Source: Candidatus Hydrogenedentota bacterium (GTDB lineage: Bacteria > Hydrogenedentota > Hydrogenedentia > Hydrogenedentales > JAEUWI01). From it: 64,000 nt of DNA. Location: contig JAHBVV010000009.1 of the NCBI GenBank assembly GCA_019637335.1, forward strand, positions 62,001-126,000, given 5' to 3'. The notes under the pieces were generated by a model, which was given only the letters and a program-made list of their open reading frames with translations, did not search any database and had not been told where the DNA came from. The translations under genes and the position numbers were made by a program. Every line of letters begins with the position of its first letter. Position 1 is the stretch's first letter. Of the stretch, positions 42,736-51,971 are shown piece by piece.

Positions 42736-45700
42736 GCGCGAACATTCGAGGCCCGATCGCCTGGATGGCGCGCCACGGTGTTGCGCCGAACATCCTCATG
42801 GTGTTTCTTGTGATCGGCGGCCTGTTCATGACAACGCAGGTCAAGCAGGAGATCTTTCCAAATTTTGACCCGGATACGGTAACGATCATCGTGCCGTTCC
42901 CCGGAGCGAGCCCCGAGGAAGTGGAGGAGGGGATTGTCCTCGCCATTGAGGAGGAGGTGCGCGGTCTCGATGGCGTGGACGAAGTGCATGCCGTCGCCTC
43001 CGAGGGGCGCGCCTTGATCACGGTGGAAATCCTTCTCGGGAGTGACCCGCAAAAGGTTAATCAGGACATCCAGCAGGCCGTCGACCGGATCCGCGTGTTT
43101 CCGGAGGAAGCGGAAGATCCAATTATCGCGCTCAGCACCCGCCGCCGATCCGTTATCGAGATGCAGGTTTTCGGGCACATGGACGAATGGTCGCTGCGCC
43201 AGGCCGCCGAGCAGGTGCGCGACGGGCTCCTGCAGCACCCGGAAATATCGCAGGTCGATCTCGACGGCGTCAAAGACTTGGAGATTCATATTGAAGTGCC
43301 GCAGCACAGGCTCCGCGAGCACAACCTTTCCCTCGACACCATCGGGCGGATCGTCCGGCAGTCGGCTTTCGATCGCTCGGGGGGCAAGGTGGAGACGCGC
43401 GGCGGCGAGATTTTGCTGCGCGTCCAGGAACGCCGGGATTGGGCCCGGGATTTCGAGAACATCCCCATCATCTCCTCCGAAACCGGCGCCATCGTCCGGC
43501 TTGGCGACATCGCAACGGTCCGCGAGGGTTTCGAGGATAGCAATACCTACGCCACCTTCGAGGGCAAGCGCGCCATCGCGATGACGGTGTATCGCGTGGG
43601 CGCCCAGACGCCCATCGGCGTGGCGGACGCGGTTTGGGAGTCCATGCCCCGCATCCTGGCGTCGCTTCCGCCGGATGTGGACTTTGCAATTGTCGACGAT
43701 GACTCCGAAATCTACCGGCAGCGCCTGGAGCTTCTCCTGAAGAATGGTTTATTCGGGCTGTGTCTCGTCATGGGCATTCTCTCGCTCATTCTGGAGTTCC
43801 GCCTGGCGTTCTGGGTGATGGTGGGCATTCCCACCGCCTTCCTGGGCACGTTGCTGTTCCTCCCCGGTCTTGGCATTTCGATCAACATGATTTCCATGTT
43901 TGCGTTCATCCTTGCGCTCGGTATCGTGGTCGACGATGCGATTGTCGCGGGCGAGAATATCTATGAATACCGCCAGCGCGGCATGAGCCACCTTGACGCC
44001 GCCATACTGGGCGCGCGCGACATGGCGGTCCCGATTTCGTTTTCCATTCTTACGAATATCGTCGCGTTTATGCCGCTGCTGTTCATTCCGGGGACCTTTG
44101 GAAAGATCTGGGGCGTGATTCCGCCCGTGGTGATCACCGCGTTCGCGCTCTCATGGATCGAGTCGCTCTTCATCCTCCCCGCGCACCTGGCCCACGTGAA
44201 GGAAGCCGGGAGCACCGGCATCGGCGGGCGACTCCATGCCTTTCAGCAGGCAATCGCGCGCGGGTTCACCGCCCTTGCGCGCCGCCTCTACGGGCCCTTC
44301 ATCGATATCGCCGTCCGCTGGCGCTACGCCACCATCGCCGTGATGATGGCCATTCTCGCATTCGTGCTCTCCCTTCCAATGAGCGGGCGGATGGGCTTTA
44401 TCCTGATGCCGCAAGTCGAAAGCGAGTACGCCCAGGCAACCGCGACCCTGCCCGTGGGCGCGCCGCGGCAGCGCGTGGATGAGGTTGCCGCGCGGCTTGT
44501 CGACAGCGCCCAGCGTGTCATGGACCGCCACGGGGGTGACAAGCTGGGCAAGGGGGTGTCCGCACTGGTCCGGGAGAACGCCATTGAGGTGCGCGCCTAT
44601 CTGGTCGACGCCACCCAGCGCACACTGTCCACCGCGGAGGTCACCAACATGTGGCGCGAGGAGCTCGGCGGGGAAATGCCGGGGCTGGAGACGCTTCGCT
44701 TTGCGGCCGACGCCGGGGGGCCGGGCCGCGGGCCGAAGGTGTCGGTCGAGCTGTCCCACCGGAACGTCCGCACCCTGGAACAGGCCGCGGAAGCGCTCGC
44801 GGCGCGCCTCGAAGAGTTTGCGGTTGTCAAGGATATTGACGACGGCTACACGCCGGGCAAGGTCCAGTTCGATCTTCGCGCCACCGACGAGGCCCGCACG
44901 CTCGGGCTCGATGCCGAACAGATCGCGCGCGGGGTGCGTTCCAGCTTTTTTGGCGTCGAGGCGATCCGGCAGCAGCGGGGGCGCAACGAAGTCACGGTGC
45001 GCGTGCGCCTGCCCGAGTCCGAGCGCAGGAGCGAATCGGACCTGGAGCAGTTGTTGCTCGTGACGCCGGGCGGGGGAGAGGCCCCGCTGTACCAGGTGGC
45101 GGATGTGTCGCGGGGGCGCGCCTACACCGATATCAACCGGCGCAACGGGCGGCGTGTGGTCACGGTAACCACCAATGTCGAGCCCGTTGGCGAGACCAGC
45201 AAGGTGCTCGCGGCATTGCGCGTGGAGGTCATGCCGGAATTGATGGAGTATTTTCCGGGGCTTTCCTATTCCTTTGAGGGACGCCAGGCGGACATGCGCG
45301 ATTCGCTCACGGCCCTCGGAAACTACTATATCATTGCGCTTCTGATTATTTACGTGCTCCTGGCGGTTCCCTTCCGCAGCTACATGCAGCCCCTCATCGT
45401 CATGAGCGCCATTCCCTTCGCGGGTGTGGGCGCGATTCTGGGCCACCTCATCATGGGCTTCAACCTCTCCGTGATCTCGATCATGGGGATGATCGCGCTC
45501 TCCGGCGTGGTCATCAATGACGCGCTTGTCATGGTGGACTACGCGAACCGGCGCCGGCGCGAGGGCGCGTCCGCCGAGGAGGCCATCGAGAGCGCGGGCA
45601 TCCGGCGATTTCGCCCCATCTGGCTGACCACGCTTACCACGTTTTGCGGGCTTGCCCCGATGATTTTCGAAGCGTCGCGGCAGGCGCGCTTCCTCATTCC

Positions 45701-45893
45701 CATGGCGCTTTCGCTCGGTTATGGTATTCTGTTCGCCACAGCGATTACACTGGTGCTCGTCCCAGCTCTGTATATGGTGGTGGAGGACTTTACAAAAATA
45801 TGGCAGCGTCTCTTTGGCGTCCTTCACCCCGATGCCACGCCGGCCGATCACGAAACGCCCGAGCACGGCGTAACGGATGCGAGCCTCTCTTGA
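42732..45893 (+). CDS. RND-family inner-membrane efflux pump (HAE-1/MMPL type)
   Basis: 1053-residue proton-driven transporter with 12 expected transmembrane helices and two large periplasmic loops. TM4 holds the proton-relay pair Asp401-Asp402 in LGIVVDDAIVAGENIYE. TM1 (MVFLVIGGLFMTTQV) and GASPEEVEEGIVLAIEEEVRGLDGV are typical. The C-terminal half contains ALSGVVINDALVMVDYANRRR, a conserved TM10-11 region. It resembles AcrB/MexF-like pumps that expel drugs, dyes or lipids; the substrate is not predictable. It is the third gene of the operon. Confidence 0.95.
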   Translation: MSANIRGPIAWMARHGVAPNILMVFLVIGGLFMTTQVKQEIFPNFDPDTVTIIVPFPGASPEEVEEGIVLAIEEEVRGLDGVDEVHAVASEGRALITVEILLGSDPQKVNQDIQQAVDRIRVFPEEAEDPIIALSTRRRSVIEMQVFGHMDEWSLRQAAEQVRDGLLQHPEISQVDLDGVKDLEIHIEVPQHRLREHNLSLDTIGRIVRQSAFDRSGGKVETRGGEILLRVQERRDWARDFENIPIISSETGAIVRLGDIATVREGFEDSNTYATFEGKRAIAMTVYRVGAQTPIGVADAVWESMPRILASLPPDVDFAIVDDDSEIYRQRLELLLKNGLFGLCLVMGILSLILEFRLAFWVMVGIPTAFLGTLLFLPGLGISINMISMFAFILALGIVVDDAIVAGENIYEYRQRGMSHLDAAILGARDMAVPISFSILTNIVAFMPLLFIPGTFGKIWGVIPPVVITAFALSWIESLFILPAHLAHVKEAGSTGIGGRLHAFQQAIARGFTALARRLYGPFIDIAVRWRYATIAVMMAILAFVLSLPMSGRMGFILMPQVESEYAQATATLPVGAPRQRVDEVAARLVDSAQRVMDRHGGDKLGKGVSALVRENAIEVRAYLVDATQRTLSTAEVTNMWREELGGEMPGLETLRFAADAGGPGRGPKVSVELSHRNVRTLEQAAEALAARLEEFAVVKDIDDGYTPGKVQFDLRATDEARTLGLDAEQIARGVRSSFFGVEAIRQQRGRNEVTVRVRLPESERRSESDLEQLLLVTPGGGEAPLYQVADVSRGRAYTDINRRNGRRVVTVTTNVEPVGETSKVLAALRVEVMPELMEYFPGLSYSFEGRQADMRDSLTALGNYYIIALLIIYVLLAVPFRSYMQPLIVMSAIPFAGVGAILGHLIMGFNLSVISIMGMIALSGVVINDALVMVDYANRRRREGASAEEAIESAGIRRFRPIWLTTLTTFCGLAPMIFEASRQARFLIPMALSLGYGILFATAITLVLVPALYMVVEDFTKIWQRLFGVLHPDATPADHETPEHGVTDASLS

Positions 45894-45911
45894 ACCGCGC
45901 AGGATCTCGAC

Positions 45912-47474
45912 GTGTCTGACAGCAATCATTCCGCCGATGTATTCGTTTACGGCGCGACGCCCGCGGGCATCGCCGCCGCAGTGGCCGCCGCGCGCGTGGG
46001 ACGCTCCGTCATCCTGGCGGAGTCGCGCGCCCACGCCGGCGGTATGGCCGCCAGCGGCCTCGGCAAGAGCGACGTGGAGAAGCCCGAATACATCGGCGGC
46101 CTGTTCCGCGAGTTCACGTCGCGCGTCCACCGCTACTACGGCGGGCGCTACGGGGCCTACGGCCCCCAGACCCAGCTCAGCAAGCGCGGGTACTACTACG
46201 AGCCCCACGTGGCGGAGCTCGTCTTCGACACGATGCTCGCGGAGTGCCGCAACCTCACCGTCCTCAAGCGCCACCGCCTCGAAAGCGCGCATCGGGACGG
46301 ATCGGCCGTCGCCGCGGTGGCTTTGCGCGATACGGACTCCGGTTTCACGCGCCACATCCAGGCCCGCGTTTTCCTGGACGCCACCTACGAGGGCGATCTC
46401 TACGCCGCCGCCGGCGCGGCCTTTCGCCTGGGCCGCGAAAGCCGCGACGAATTCGGTGAATCGCTCGCGGGGCATATCTATTATGACTACGAGAACGGGA
46501 TCATCCTGCCCGGAAGCACCGGCGCGGGGGATGGGCGGCTGCCCGCCTGGACCTACCGCCTCTACCTCTCCACGGACCCGCAGAATGCCGTTCCGCTTGA
46601 GTCGCCGCCCCCCGGCTACGATCGCGCGGTGTACACCCCGTATTTCGAGGATCTGGAAGCCGGGCGTCTCGGCGGCCCGAAAGTGTTCCACGAGGGGCGG
46701 GGCTACTTTCCCGAGCATTTCAACACCATGGTGCGCGCGCTCTCCGTCACGCGGATGCCCAACGGCACCGCCGACGTGAACATCAACCCGCGCCCGCTGG
46801 CCTTTCCCTTCCCCGGCGAAAATGAGGGCTATGTGGACGGGGATTGGGACGCCCGCGAACGCATCGAGCAGCGCCACCGCGACCTCTGTCTGGGCCTGCT
46901 CTGGTTCCTGCAGAACGACGAGGAAATCCCCGCCGATCACCGGCGCCTGGCTCGCGCCTACCAGCTTCCCCGGAGCGAGTTTGCCGACAACGGCCACTTC
47001 CCCTGGCAGCTGTACATCCGCGAGGCGCGGCGGCTGGACGGGTGCTACACCATCACCCAGCACGATGTCGCCTTGGGGGAGGGCGGCGCCCGCGAATTCC
47101 ACCACGACGACGTCATCGCCATGGGCGAGTTTCCGATCGACAGCTTCCCCGCCCAGAGGCGCCAGCCCGGCGATTCCGTCGTGCTCGAAGGCTATCTCGG
47201 TATGCTGGGCCACCTCACGCGCCCCTACAAGATCCCCTACCGCGCGATGCTCCCCCGGGAAGTCGACGGCCTCATCGTGCCCGGCGCCCTCTCCGCCACC
47301 CACGTGGCCTACTCCTCCATCCGCATGGAGCCCACGTGGATGGCGCTCGGCCACGCCTCCGGCGCCGCCGCCCACCTCGCCATCCAGCACGCCTGTCCGG
47401 CCCGCGATGTGCCCATCGAGGAACTGCGCGGCCTCCTCCGCGCCCAGGGCCAGGTGGTCGACCCGCCGAAGTAA
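45912..47474 (+). CDS. FAD-dependent oxidoreductase (FAD_oxidored/PF12831-like)
   Basis: 520-residue flavoprotein with no signal peptide. The N-terminus DVFVYGATPAGIAAAVAAARVGRSVILAE is a Rossmann dinucleotide site with ATPAG replacing the GxGxxG centre. MAASGLGKSDVEKPEYIGGLFREF and ARVFLDATYEGDLYAAAGAAFRLGRESRDEFGE are the family signatures; a C-terminal half of mixed alpha/beta structure follows. In planctomycete-type genomes these genes sit near sugar-degradation genes, which fits this neighbourhood. Starts at a GTG with AGGA eight bases upstream, 18 bp after the RND gene; co-transcription is possible but may be incidental. Confidence 0.85.
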   Translation: MSDSNHSADVFVYGATPAGIAAAVAAARVGRSVILAESRAHAGGMAASGLGKSDVEKPEYIGGLFREFTSRVHRYYGGRYGAYGPQTQLSKRGYYYEPHVAELVFDTMLAECRNLTVLKRHRLESAHRDGSAVAAVALRDTDSGFTRHIQARVFLDATYEGDLYAAAGAAFRLGRESRDEFGESLAGHIYYDYENGIILPGSTGAGDGRLPAWTYRLYLSTDPQNAVPLESPPPGYDRAVYTPYFEDLEAGRLGGPKVFHEGRGYFPEHFNTMVRALSVTRMPNGTADVNINPRPLAFPFPGENEGYVDGDWDARERIEQRHRDLCLGLLWFLQNDEEIPADHRRLARAYQLPRSEFADNGHFPWQLYIREARRLDGCYTITQHDVALGEGGAREFHHDDVIAMGEFPIDSFPAQRRQPGDSVVLEGYLGMLGHLTRPYKIPYRAMLPREVDGLIVPGALSATHVAYSSIRMEPTWMALGHASGAAAHLAIQHACPARDVPIEELRGLLRAQGQVVDPPK

Positions 47475-47518
47475 CGCCGCTGTGGTATCCTTGAGGTAGG
47501 CCAACAGGAGGCAGATCG

Positions 47519-47689
47519 ATGAAGACACAGTACACGTTGGAATTCTGGATGGACGGGGGCTGGTATGTCGGCCGCCTCAAGGAATTTCCCGGCGTTTTCA
47601 GCCAGGGCGAGACCCTGGCTGATTTGGAGTCGAATATTCAGGATGCCTATCGGATGATGATGGCGGACAGCGCGCCTTCTTTCACGTAG
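47519..47689 (+). CDS. HicB-like (UPF0150) small protein, orphan
   Basis: 56 residues: MKTQYTLEFWMDGGWYVGRL, then KEFPGVFSQGETLADLESNI and QDAYRMMMADSAPSFT. This is the HicB fold's core (beta strands, a GxxxGGETLxEAxxNI-like turn and a helix), found in antitoxins of type II HicAB systems and free-standing UPF0150 proteins. AACAGGAGG precedes the ATG, a strong ribosome site. No HicA toxin gene is adjacent on either side, and a DNA-binding C-terminal domain is lacking, so it is likely an orphan or a regulatory remnant. Short enough to be missed by length-filtered gene finding. Confidence 0.72.
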   Translation: MKTQYTLEFWMDGGWYVGRLKEFPGVFSQGETLADLESNIQDAYRMMMADSAPSFT

Positions 47690-47708
47690 ATTCCCCACCC
47701 GGAGGTTA

Positions 47709-47880
47709 GGCATCCCTGCCTGACACAACGCGCGCCCGAGGTTTAACACGGCCCACACCCCTCCCCAATCCACCTCATTCCACCAGCGAATGAGGGACTC
47801 AGGCATTCCTGCCTGAGAAACATACTCGCGCACGCCCCAATCCTCTCGCACGCGCCGCAGGCGGATTCGGCATCCCTGCC
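47709..47880. repeat. Three short palindromic repeats with GGCATYCCTGCC core
   Basis: Copies lie at 47709-47720, 47802-47813 and 47869-47880; the first two sit inside hairpins (AGGCA...TGCCT), the second as a perfect 8-bp stem CTCAGGCA/TGCCTGAG. They fill much of the 273-bp gap between the HicB-like gene and the sialidase-like gene. They look like a small REP-like family; no other gene is seen in this gap. Confidence 0.5.
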
Positions 47881-47891
47881 CGCCCCGCCGA

Positions 47892-47921
47892 TTGATCTCG
47901 CCGCCGGTTCCCGGCTACAGT
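47892..47921 (+). promoter_or_regulatory. Candidate promoter of sialidase-like gene
   Basis: TTGATC at 47892-47897 and TACAGT at 47916-47921, 18-bp spacer, 41 bp before the ATG. Confidence 0.4.
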
Positions 47922-47962
47922 GGCTTCTCCACCGTGGCTTCATTCTCGAAAGGATTCCCGAA

Positions 47963-49153
47963 ATGCTCCCCAGGCTGTCCGGCTGCCATATCTTCACCGC
48001 CCTTTTTTTCCTCGCCGCCTCTCCGGCCTTCGCCGCGGACGGTTACCCCCACCCGAAGGACAACCCCGAATCCCCGCTGATGCTCCAGGGCCCGTGGGTT
48101 CCCGAGAACACGCACGACATCAACTTCGACACGCTTCCGCGCATTCCCTCGCGGCAGGCCATCGTCAGCGACGCCCGCCCGCACGACGGCGTCAACCAGC
48201 ACAACTACCTCACCTACTACGGCGGCAAATACTGGGCCATGTGGAGCGACGGGCCGGCGGTGGAGGACATGGCGGGCCAGCGCGTCAAATTCTCGACCAG
48301 CCCCGATGCGCTTGAATGGTCCGCGCCCGAATTCATGACGCCGATCCCGCCGAACTCCGCGCCCGATTCCCCCGTCTACAACACGCGATCGGAAGAGGGC
48401 TTCCGCTGGATCTCGCGAGGCTTCTGGCAGCGCGACGGCGAATTGCTCGCGCTCGCCTCGCTCGACGAATCCGCCGGCTTCTTCGGCCCGAGCCTCGAAC
48501 TGCACGCGTTCCGCTACAACAAGGAAACCGGCGCCTGGGACGGCCTCGGCGTGGCCTACAAGAACGCCATCAACAACTTCGCGCCCAAGAAAATCCCCTC
48601 CGGCGAGTGGATGATGAGCCGCCGCACCTTCGACCGCCACGTCCACTTCCTCGTCGGCGGCGTCCAGGCCTTCGACCAGTGGGAGTCCTACCCCGTCGTG
48701 TTCTACGGCGACGAGCGCCTCAAGGCCGAAGAGCCCTACTGGTGGGTCCTCCCCGACGAGAACATCATGGCGCTCTTCCGCGACAACAACCGGAGCGGCT
48801 ACCTCTTCCGCTCCTTCTCCACCGACAACGGCCGCACCTGGAGCCCCCCCGCGAAGACCAATTTCCCCGACGCCACCTCCAAATTCAACGGTCTCCAGAT
48901 GAGCGACGGCCGCTACGTCCTCGTCTCCAACGCCAACCACCAGAAGCGCGACCCCCTCGTCCTCTCCCTCAGCGACGACGGCATGGTCTTCAACAAGATG
49001 GGCTACCTCACCGGCGGCCGCCACGTCGACTACCCCCACGTCATCGAACACGACGGCCACCTCCTCGTCGCCTTCGCTGGCTCCAGAAAACAGACCTGTG
49101 AAGTCCTCAAGATACGGATCGCCGACCTCAGCGTGCTCGATACGCAGGAATAG
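47963..49153 (+). CDS. Secreted sialidase-fold protein
   Basis: 396 residues with a signal peptide (FLAASPAFAA, cleaved near 25). The mature protein reads as a beta-propeller: repeated Trp/Asp-rich strands and at least one Asp-box-like motif, FSTDNGRTWSPP (S-x-D-x-G-x-x-W). The N-terminal part (SRQAIVSDARPHDGVNQHNYLTYYGGKYWAMWSDG) is shared by exo-alpha-sialidase-annotated proteins of planctomycete-type genomes. A true sialidase Arg triad and catalytic residues cannot be confirmed by eye, so it may bind or cleave another sugar. The ATG at 47963 follows AAAGGATT. Confidence 0.8.
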   Translation: MLPRLSGCHIFTALFFLAASPAFAADGYPHPKDNPESPLMLQGPWVPENTHDINFDTLPRIPSRQAIVSDARPHDGVNQHNYLTYYGGKYWAMWSDGPAVEDMAGQRVKFSTSPDALEWSAPEFMTPIPPNSAPDSPVYNTRSEEGFRWISRGFWQRDGELLALASLDESAGFFGPSLELHAFRYNKETGAWDGLGVAYKNAINNFAPKKIPSGEWMMSRRTFDRHVHFLVGGVQAFDQWESYPVVFYGDERLKAEEPYWWVLPDENIMALFRDNNRSGYLFRSFSTDNGRTWSPPAKTNFPDATSKFNGLQMSDGRYVLVSNANHQKRDPLVLSLSDDGMVFNKMGYLTGGRHVDYPHVIEHDGHLLVAFAGSRKQTCEVLKIRIADLSVLDTQE

Positions 49154-49252
49154 GCGGGCGGGGAACGCGGCTGGATTGCAGGCGAGAATTTTGGCACGAT
49201 AGAGCAGGAATCGCATAGAGCGAATCGTAATCCCATTCAGGAGGGCAATACG

Positions 49253-51958
49253 ATGGGCAATCGCGGCAGTGGTTTCGGGCCTTGGGGCCAATGGGTGGTG
49301 TGCTCGATGTCCGCCGGCGTCGTGCTGGTATCCGCCCTCGCGCCGGCGGATGGTGCGACGCCGATCATCCTCGTCGGCGAGCGGGCCGGGGATCAGGTCA
49401 CGTTCTCGTGGTACGACGTGAACGACCCGTTGGCGGCGGCGCCGAATTTCCTCCTGCAACTGGAGCACGAGGAGGGCCGACGTATACTTGGCCTGCACAA
49501 TGGCATGTTCTATTTTGTGTCATCCGATCGCGTACTCCAAGGCATCGATCTCGCGACGGGGTCGCGATACAAGCGTGCCGATCCCCTGCCCGAGAGGTAC
49601 CAGATCCGTGGAGCCGCACTATATCTGTTCTCGGCGCGGGACGTGACTGGGCTTGTGTCGAGTATCGTGGACCTGAACGCCCGAGCGGCCATGGACGTGC
49701 CGATCCCCGAGCCGGAAGGAGGTTGGCGCGTACTTGCGCCCGCTGGCGGCGACCTGTACAGATTGCTGCACGGCGAGCTTGCCCAAGCCGGTGACAGGAT
49801 TACGATACCGCTGCGGATTGAGAGTTTTCGCAGTCCTGGCGCCCTGCCCTTCGACTTTGAACTCGTGCTGCCGGCGCCCGGCTGGCGACTGGGCGGTGGA
49901 CGCCCGGATGCGCTGGCGGACGATTCACCCATCGCGTTGCACCCCAATAGCCCGCTTCATTCCCTTTCTTTTCAGTGGCTGGGCGGCGGGCGATTTGCGC
50001 TTGTCGGTTTGGAGGTGGTGCTCCAGGACTTTCGCGTTCCCGATCCCGCCGGGGAGAGCGTCTGGAACGTCTTTGTCGGCGACGCGGACAAGCGATCCAT
50101 TCGAAGTTTTCCACTTGCCGGCAACCTGAATGTCTCGCCCGACGGCGGAACAAAGGGAGGAGGCAGTGGCCTGCTTCTGGATACCCGGCGAATGGCGCTG
50201 GTTTCGGACAACGCCGATGAGCGATCAGTGTCTGGCGTACACTTCACCGTACCGCGCCGGGGAACGTCCGGCACTATCCTCCACGGATTCGAGTCGCTCC
50301 AGCTTGGCCGTCTGGACCCGGTCATATTCTGGAAGCTCGATCCCGGAGAGGAGCGCATTCTGCTCCGAACCCGGCGGGAGGCCGCCTGCTACGACATCTA
50401 TTTCGGCCGTCACGCCACAGTCCGCGAGCCGGTATACTACGACTTCGCGGACATCGTGGATCTCCAGCATGCGCCTGCTGCTCAGAACTCACCCGGCGCA
50501 ATACCGCTGTGGGATGAACCGGGCCCGGATCGCGCGGTTGTGGCGGGCGCGCATGCAACTGGCGTGACGGCGGAGATTCATGGTTGGCGTTCGGAGGCCT
50601 TCCAGTTCACAGCCATTACCGACCAGAACGCCTATCCAGAAGGGGCTACCGTCACCGTGCGCCTCGAACTGGGCTACACCGGGGAGCTTCCTGTCTGGAC
50701 GGATCCGCCCGTTCCCGCATTTCCGTTCGTGACCGGTACGTTGCGCGGCCCCCGGGGGTCGGTGCAAATCGCGGCGATTCCAGGATCCACACCCCGTACG
50801 ATGCCGGAGCCGGTGCTTCTCCGCGGCGGGGGTCGCCTTTCGCATACCCTGGAGTGGGCCGATCTCGGGGTAGGCGAATATGTACTTGCGGCGGCGTATG
50901 GCGGGGGCGATGGTTCGGACTGGCGAGGGCTCGCGCGCGCGCCGCTGGTAACGTTTCGGGTGGGCGACGCCGGCGAAGGGGAGACACGCTTGCACGTTGT
51001 ACTCCGGAAACTAATGGATTCCAGGTCGCCGCATACCGTGATGCCGGAATACCAAGAGTTTCAGGAATCGCGGGATGAGGCGCTCCCGATCTTAATGGAG
51101 ATGCTGCGAAACGCCAGGGCTTCGGAGTTTGGGTCGGAAGACTATCCCTGGGGAATGCGGTCGATCCTTCAGGAGATCCAGCGAATGAACAATCCGGAAG
51201 TGAAACCATTTTTTGAAGAAATGCTCCGATCCGATGAGGAGCCGAAGCGGGATGCCGGCTATGCCGCGTACAAGCATTTCTACCAAAAGGCCCAGAATGA
51301 CGAGGAGCGCGCGGAACTGCGCGCCGTGGTGCGGGACGCCTTTGAATCGCAGCCGCCCCGCGAGCGCGCGCGTGCGATGGACGACTTCGAAGAGACTTTT
51401 TGGCCCGAGATTTATGAAGACGCGAAAGTCGCCGCGGTTGGTCCGCCAACCCTCGCTCAATCGGTGGCGGTAGACGTGCTAACGGCTTACTACGCCAAAA
51501 CCTTTGATCGCTTCGAGGGAGAAATAGTAGCGATGGTTGAATTGCTGGCGGAGGAAGCCCCGGCGCGTAGCCGGTTGCGGGCGGGGCTGGTGGTTGAGGG
51601 TTTTTACCGGCGCAATCTTGATCGCCCCAGGGTGACGCGCGCGATCGACGACTACCGCGTCCGCTACCCCGACCTATTCGGCGAAGACCGGTTCTCCGAC
51701 CACAACGAACTCTGGGATGTGGAATGGCTCGGTCGCGCCGCCGGGGAGCCCACGGAATCGCGCCTCGACCTGTTGCAGCGATCGCGCGCGGCGCTCGAAG
51801 CGCACTGCGGTCCGGCAAAGGAGGGATTTCCCGCGACCTGGGAAGAATTCAACGAACGCGAAGCCGCGCGGGAGGCCTACCGGGAGTCGGTGCGGGCGTG
51901 GGAAGAATGCATGAGGGCGCGACCGGCGCCATTCCGCGTCCCGGTGATTTCGCCTTAG
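49253..51958 (+). CDS. Large secreted protein of unknown function
   Basis: 901-residue protein with an N-terminal signal sequence (about 1-35, ALAPADGATP region as the cleavage site). No family was recognised. Residues about 40-450 are beta-rich with recurring Trp and Gly-Arg segments; about 450-580 resemble an Ig-like or carbohydrate-binding beta-sandwich (VTVRLELGYTGELPVWTD). The last 300 are helical, charged and HEAT-like (LPILMEMLRNARASEFG, NNPEVKPFFEEMLRSDEEPKRD). GGAGGG stands eight bases before the ATG. It is convergent with the LRR-protein gene, whose stop is 14 bp beyond its own. The domain mix suggests a surface or periplasmic scaffold rather than an enzyme. Confidence 0.75.
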   Translation: MGNRGSGFGPWGQWVVCSMSAGVVLVSALAPADGATPIILVGERAGDQVTFSWYDVNDPLAAAPNFLLQLEHEEGRRILGLHNGMFYFVSSDRVLQGIDLATGSRYKRADPLPERYQIRGAALYLFSARDVTGLVSSIVDLNARAAMDVPIPEPEGGWRVLAPAGGDLYRLLHGELAQAGDRITIPLRIESFRSPGALPFDFELVLPAPGWRLGGGRPDALADDSPIALHPNSPLHSLSFQWLGGGRFALVGLEVVLQDFRVPDPAGESVWNVFVGDADKRSIRSFPLAGNLNVSPDGGTKGGGSGLLLDTRRMALVSDNADERSVSGVHFTVPRRGTSGTILHGFESLQLGRLDPVIFWKLDPGEERILLRTRREAACYDIYFGRHATVREPVYYDFADIVDLQHAPAAQNSPGAIPLWDEPGPDRAVVAGAHATGVTAEIHGWRSEAFQFTAITDQNAYPEGATVTVRLELGYTGELPVWTDPPVPAFPFVTGTLRGPRGSVQIAAIPGSTPRTMPEPVLLRGGGRLSHTLEWADLGVGEYVLAAAYGGGDGSDWRGLARAPLVTFRVGDAGEGETRLHVVLRKLMDSRSPHTVMPEYQEFQESRDEALPILMEMLRNARASEFGSEDYPWGMRSILQEIQRMNNPEVKPFFEEMLRSDEEPKRDAGYAAYKHFYQKAQNDEERAELRAVVRDAFESQPPRERARAMDDFEETFWPEIYEDAKVAAVGPPTLAQSVAVDVLTAYYAKTFDRFEGEIVAMVELLAEEAPARSRLRAGLVVEGFYRRNLDRPRVTRAIDDYRVRYPDLFGEDRFSDHNELWDVEWLGRAAGEPTESRLDLLQRSRAALEAHCGPAKEGFPATWEEFNEREAAREAYRESVRAWEECMRARPAPFRVPVISP

Positions 51959-51971
51959 CGGGCCGCCGGGC

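Noticed and set aside
44151-47528. A very long minus-strand open frame (over 1100 codons) across the RND and FAD genes
   Set aside because: Shadow of two well-supported plus-strand genes caused by codon bias; no start or domain supports it.
47690-47962. A HicA toxin gene beside the HicB-like gene
   Set aside because: Read in all frames; only short non-coding repeats and the next promoter are present.
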